DNA from: DATLEX01 sp035525045
Lineage (GTDB): Bacteria; Acidobacteriota; Thermoanaerobaculia; Gp7-AA8
Direction of reading: 5' to 3'
Assembly (NCBI GenBank): GCA_035525045.1
Contig: DATLEX010000344.1
Coordinates: 1-6,019, forward strand
Length of the DNA: 6,019 nt
Below are positions 5,194-6,019 of the stretch, in pieces. Position 1 is the stretch's first letter, and each line of letters opens with the position of its first letter. Below the pieces are notes generated by a model. That model made no database searches, had not been told where the DNA came from, and saw nothing but the letters and a program-made list of their open reading frames with translations. The position numbers and the translations under genes were made by a program.

Positions 5194-6019
5194 GTGCGCA
5201 CGCCGGCTGCTGCAATCGCCTGGGAACTCGGGCAGCGTCATCGCTGGGGGCTGATGGCCCTGCTCGCGACGATCCTCACCCTCGGCGGCATCAAGATCGC
5301 GGTGCTTACGACTCAGGCGCATCTCGAAGTCCGTGACGTGACGTTCGCTCTGCTCATCCCCGTGCCGCTCGCCGGATCCTTCTTGTATCTGCTTGCGGTG
5401 TTCACGTTCGGCATCGCCGGCGATCTCGCCGCGCGCGAGTCGATGTACCCGCCGCGCATGTTCACACTTCCGGTCTCGTCGGCAGCACTCGCGGGATGGC
5501 CGATGCTGTACGGCTGCGTGTCGATGGCGCTGTTTTGGTTCGCCATGAGAATCGCGGGCACGTTTCCTGCCGGTTTCGACGTGCCGACGTATTGGCCCGC
5601 GTTGTTCGCGGCATCGATCCTCGCATGGACGCAGGCCTTGACATGGGCTCCTTACGCTCTTCGCGGCATGCGTATCGTGGTCACGATCGCGTTGCTCGTG
5701 TCGATCGACGTCGTGGTGATGACTGCGCTCGAAAACAAGGCGAGCGAGGGCACGATGTTGCTCCTGCTCGCGCCGCTCGTGCCGCTCGCGTACATCACGT
5801 CGGTATCGGCGGTCCGCCGCGCGCGAAGAGGCGACGTGCCCCATTGGCGTGTGTTGGAACGGTTCGCGCCGGCGTTCCGGCCTGCAGCGGCGCATCGTGA
5901 GTTCGAATCGGCGGCTCGCGCGCAGCTCTGGTTCGAGTGGCGCCAGTTCGGCCGCTCGTTGCCACTCCTCGTTTCCATCGTGCTGCCGGTCGGGCTCGCA
6001 CTTCTGTTTCCGTTCCGCG
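5194..6019 (+). CDS. ABC-2-type permease subunit, N-terminal part (runs off window)
   Basis: An open frame of 275 codons starts at GTG 5194-5196, 3 bp after the ATPase stop, with GGAGG at 5179-5183 as a well-spaced ribosome site. It has no stop before the window edge. About six to seven hydrophobic segments are visible: roughly residues 17-38, 49-76, 96-121, 133-152, 158-178, 187-206, and one starting near 256. A cytoplasmic-looking basic loop lies at 207-255 (VRRARRGD, then EFESAARAQLWFEWRQFGR). The stretch RESMYPPRMFTLPVSSAALAGWPMLYG (about 81-107) is a conserved-looking loop leading into TM3. This architecture, next to a YtrB-like ATPase, indicates the membrane half of an ABC-2 exporter. 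The substrate is unknown; lipids, peptides or drugs are typical for the class. Its codon use has more T/A-ending codons (TTG, TTT, GTA, ACT) than the left-hand genes. The tandem ARAQLWFEWR loop before the last segment suggests a second membrane half follows beyond the edge. Confidence 0.85.
   Translation, partial: MRTPAAAIAWELGQRHRWGLMALLATILTLGGIKIAVLTTQAHLEVRDVTFALLIPVPLAGSFLYLLAVFTFGIAGDLAARESMYPPRMFTLPVSSAALAGWPMLYGCVSMALFWFAMRIAGTFPAGFDVPTYWPALFAASILAWTQALTWAPYALRGMRIVVTIALLVSIDVVVMTALENKASEGTMLLLLAPLVPLAYITSVSAVRRARRGDVPHWRVLERFAPAFRPAAAHREFESAARAQLWFEWRQFGRSLPLLVSIVLPVGLALLFPFR

Noticed and set aside
5032..5895. 287-codon minus-strand frame opposite the permease
   Set aside because: The translation is rich in Arg/His/Glu with no fold signature, while the + strand encodes a coherent membrane protein directly after the ATPase with a well-placed ribosome site.

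Overview
The window is a GC-rich bacterial chromosomal segment with closely packed genes, short intergenic gaps and GTG as well as ATG starts. The gene set (VapBC-type toxin-antitoxin genes, an exported amidohydrolase fused to an NTF2-like domain, a GT39/ArnT-like membrane glycosyltransferase, and an ABC-2 exporter with a YtrB-like ATPase) would fit a soil-type, high-GC lineage such as Acidobacteriota or Gemmatimonadota. That taxonomic guess is weak. No rRNA, tRNA, CRISPR array, transposase or complete mobile element is visible.

Layout. The left edge (1-134, +) holds the C-terminus of a PIN-domain toxin-like protein. It converges on a complete VapC-type PIN toxin (159-539, -), which overlaps its ribbon-helix-helix VapB-type antitoxin (536-817, -) by 4 bp. 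Upstream of vapB on the same strand lie an exported NTF2-like/amidohydrolase fusion (846-2606, -) and a multi-pass glycosyltransferase of the GT39/ArnT-like type (2622-4184, -). These two are 15 bp apart and probably form an operon. Immediately upstream of the glycosyltransferase is a decayed second copy of the 3' part of vapC (4192-4344, -). It contains a 101-bp stretch 96/101 identical to the intact gene, in the same orientation and 4030 bp away. A short divergent control region follows (4345-4464) with a 12-bp perfect palindrome and an inverted repeat that includes the next start codon. The right end is a plus-strand operon of an ABC ATPase (4465-5190) and its ABC-2-type permease (5194 to the window edge, incomplete).

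Functional picture. The TA genes are a self-contained module. The glycosyltransferase and amidohydrolase probably act at or outside the inner membrane, but no shared pathway can be read from sequence. The ABC pair is a two-gene export system. The most noteworthy structure is the repeated vapC 3' segment bracketing the glycosyltransferase-amidohydrolase-vapB block. All five substitutions in the remnant change the protein, and three of them hit the conserved acidic or polar active-site positions of the PIN fold. This suggests a toxin copy that has been inactivated or is being lost after a local duplication or insertion. I see no convincing evidence for a wholly new multi-gene system.
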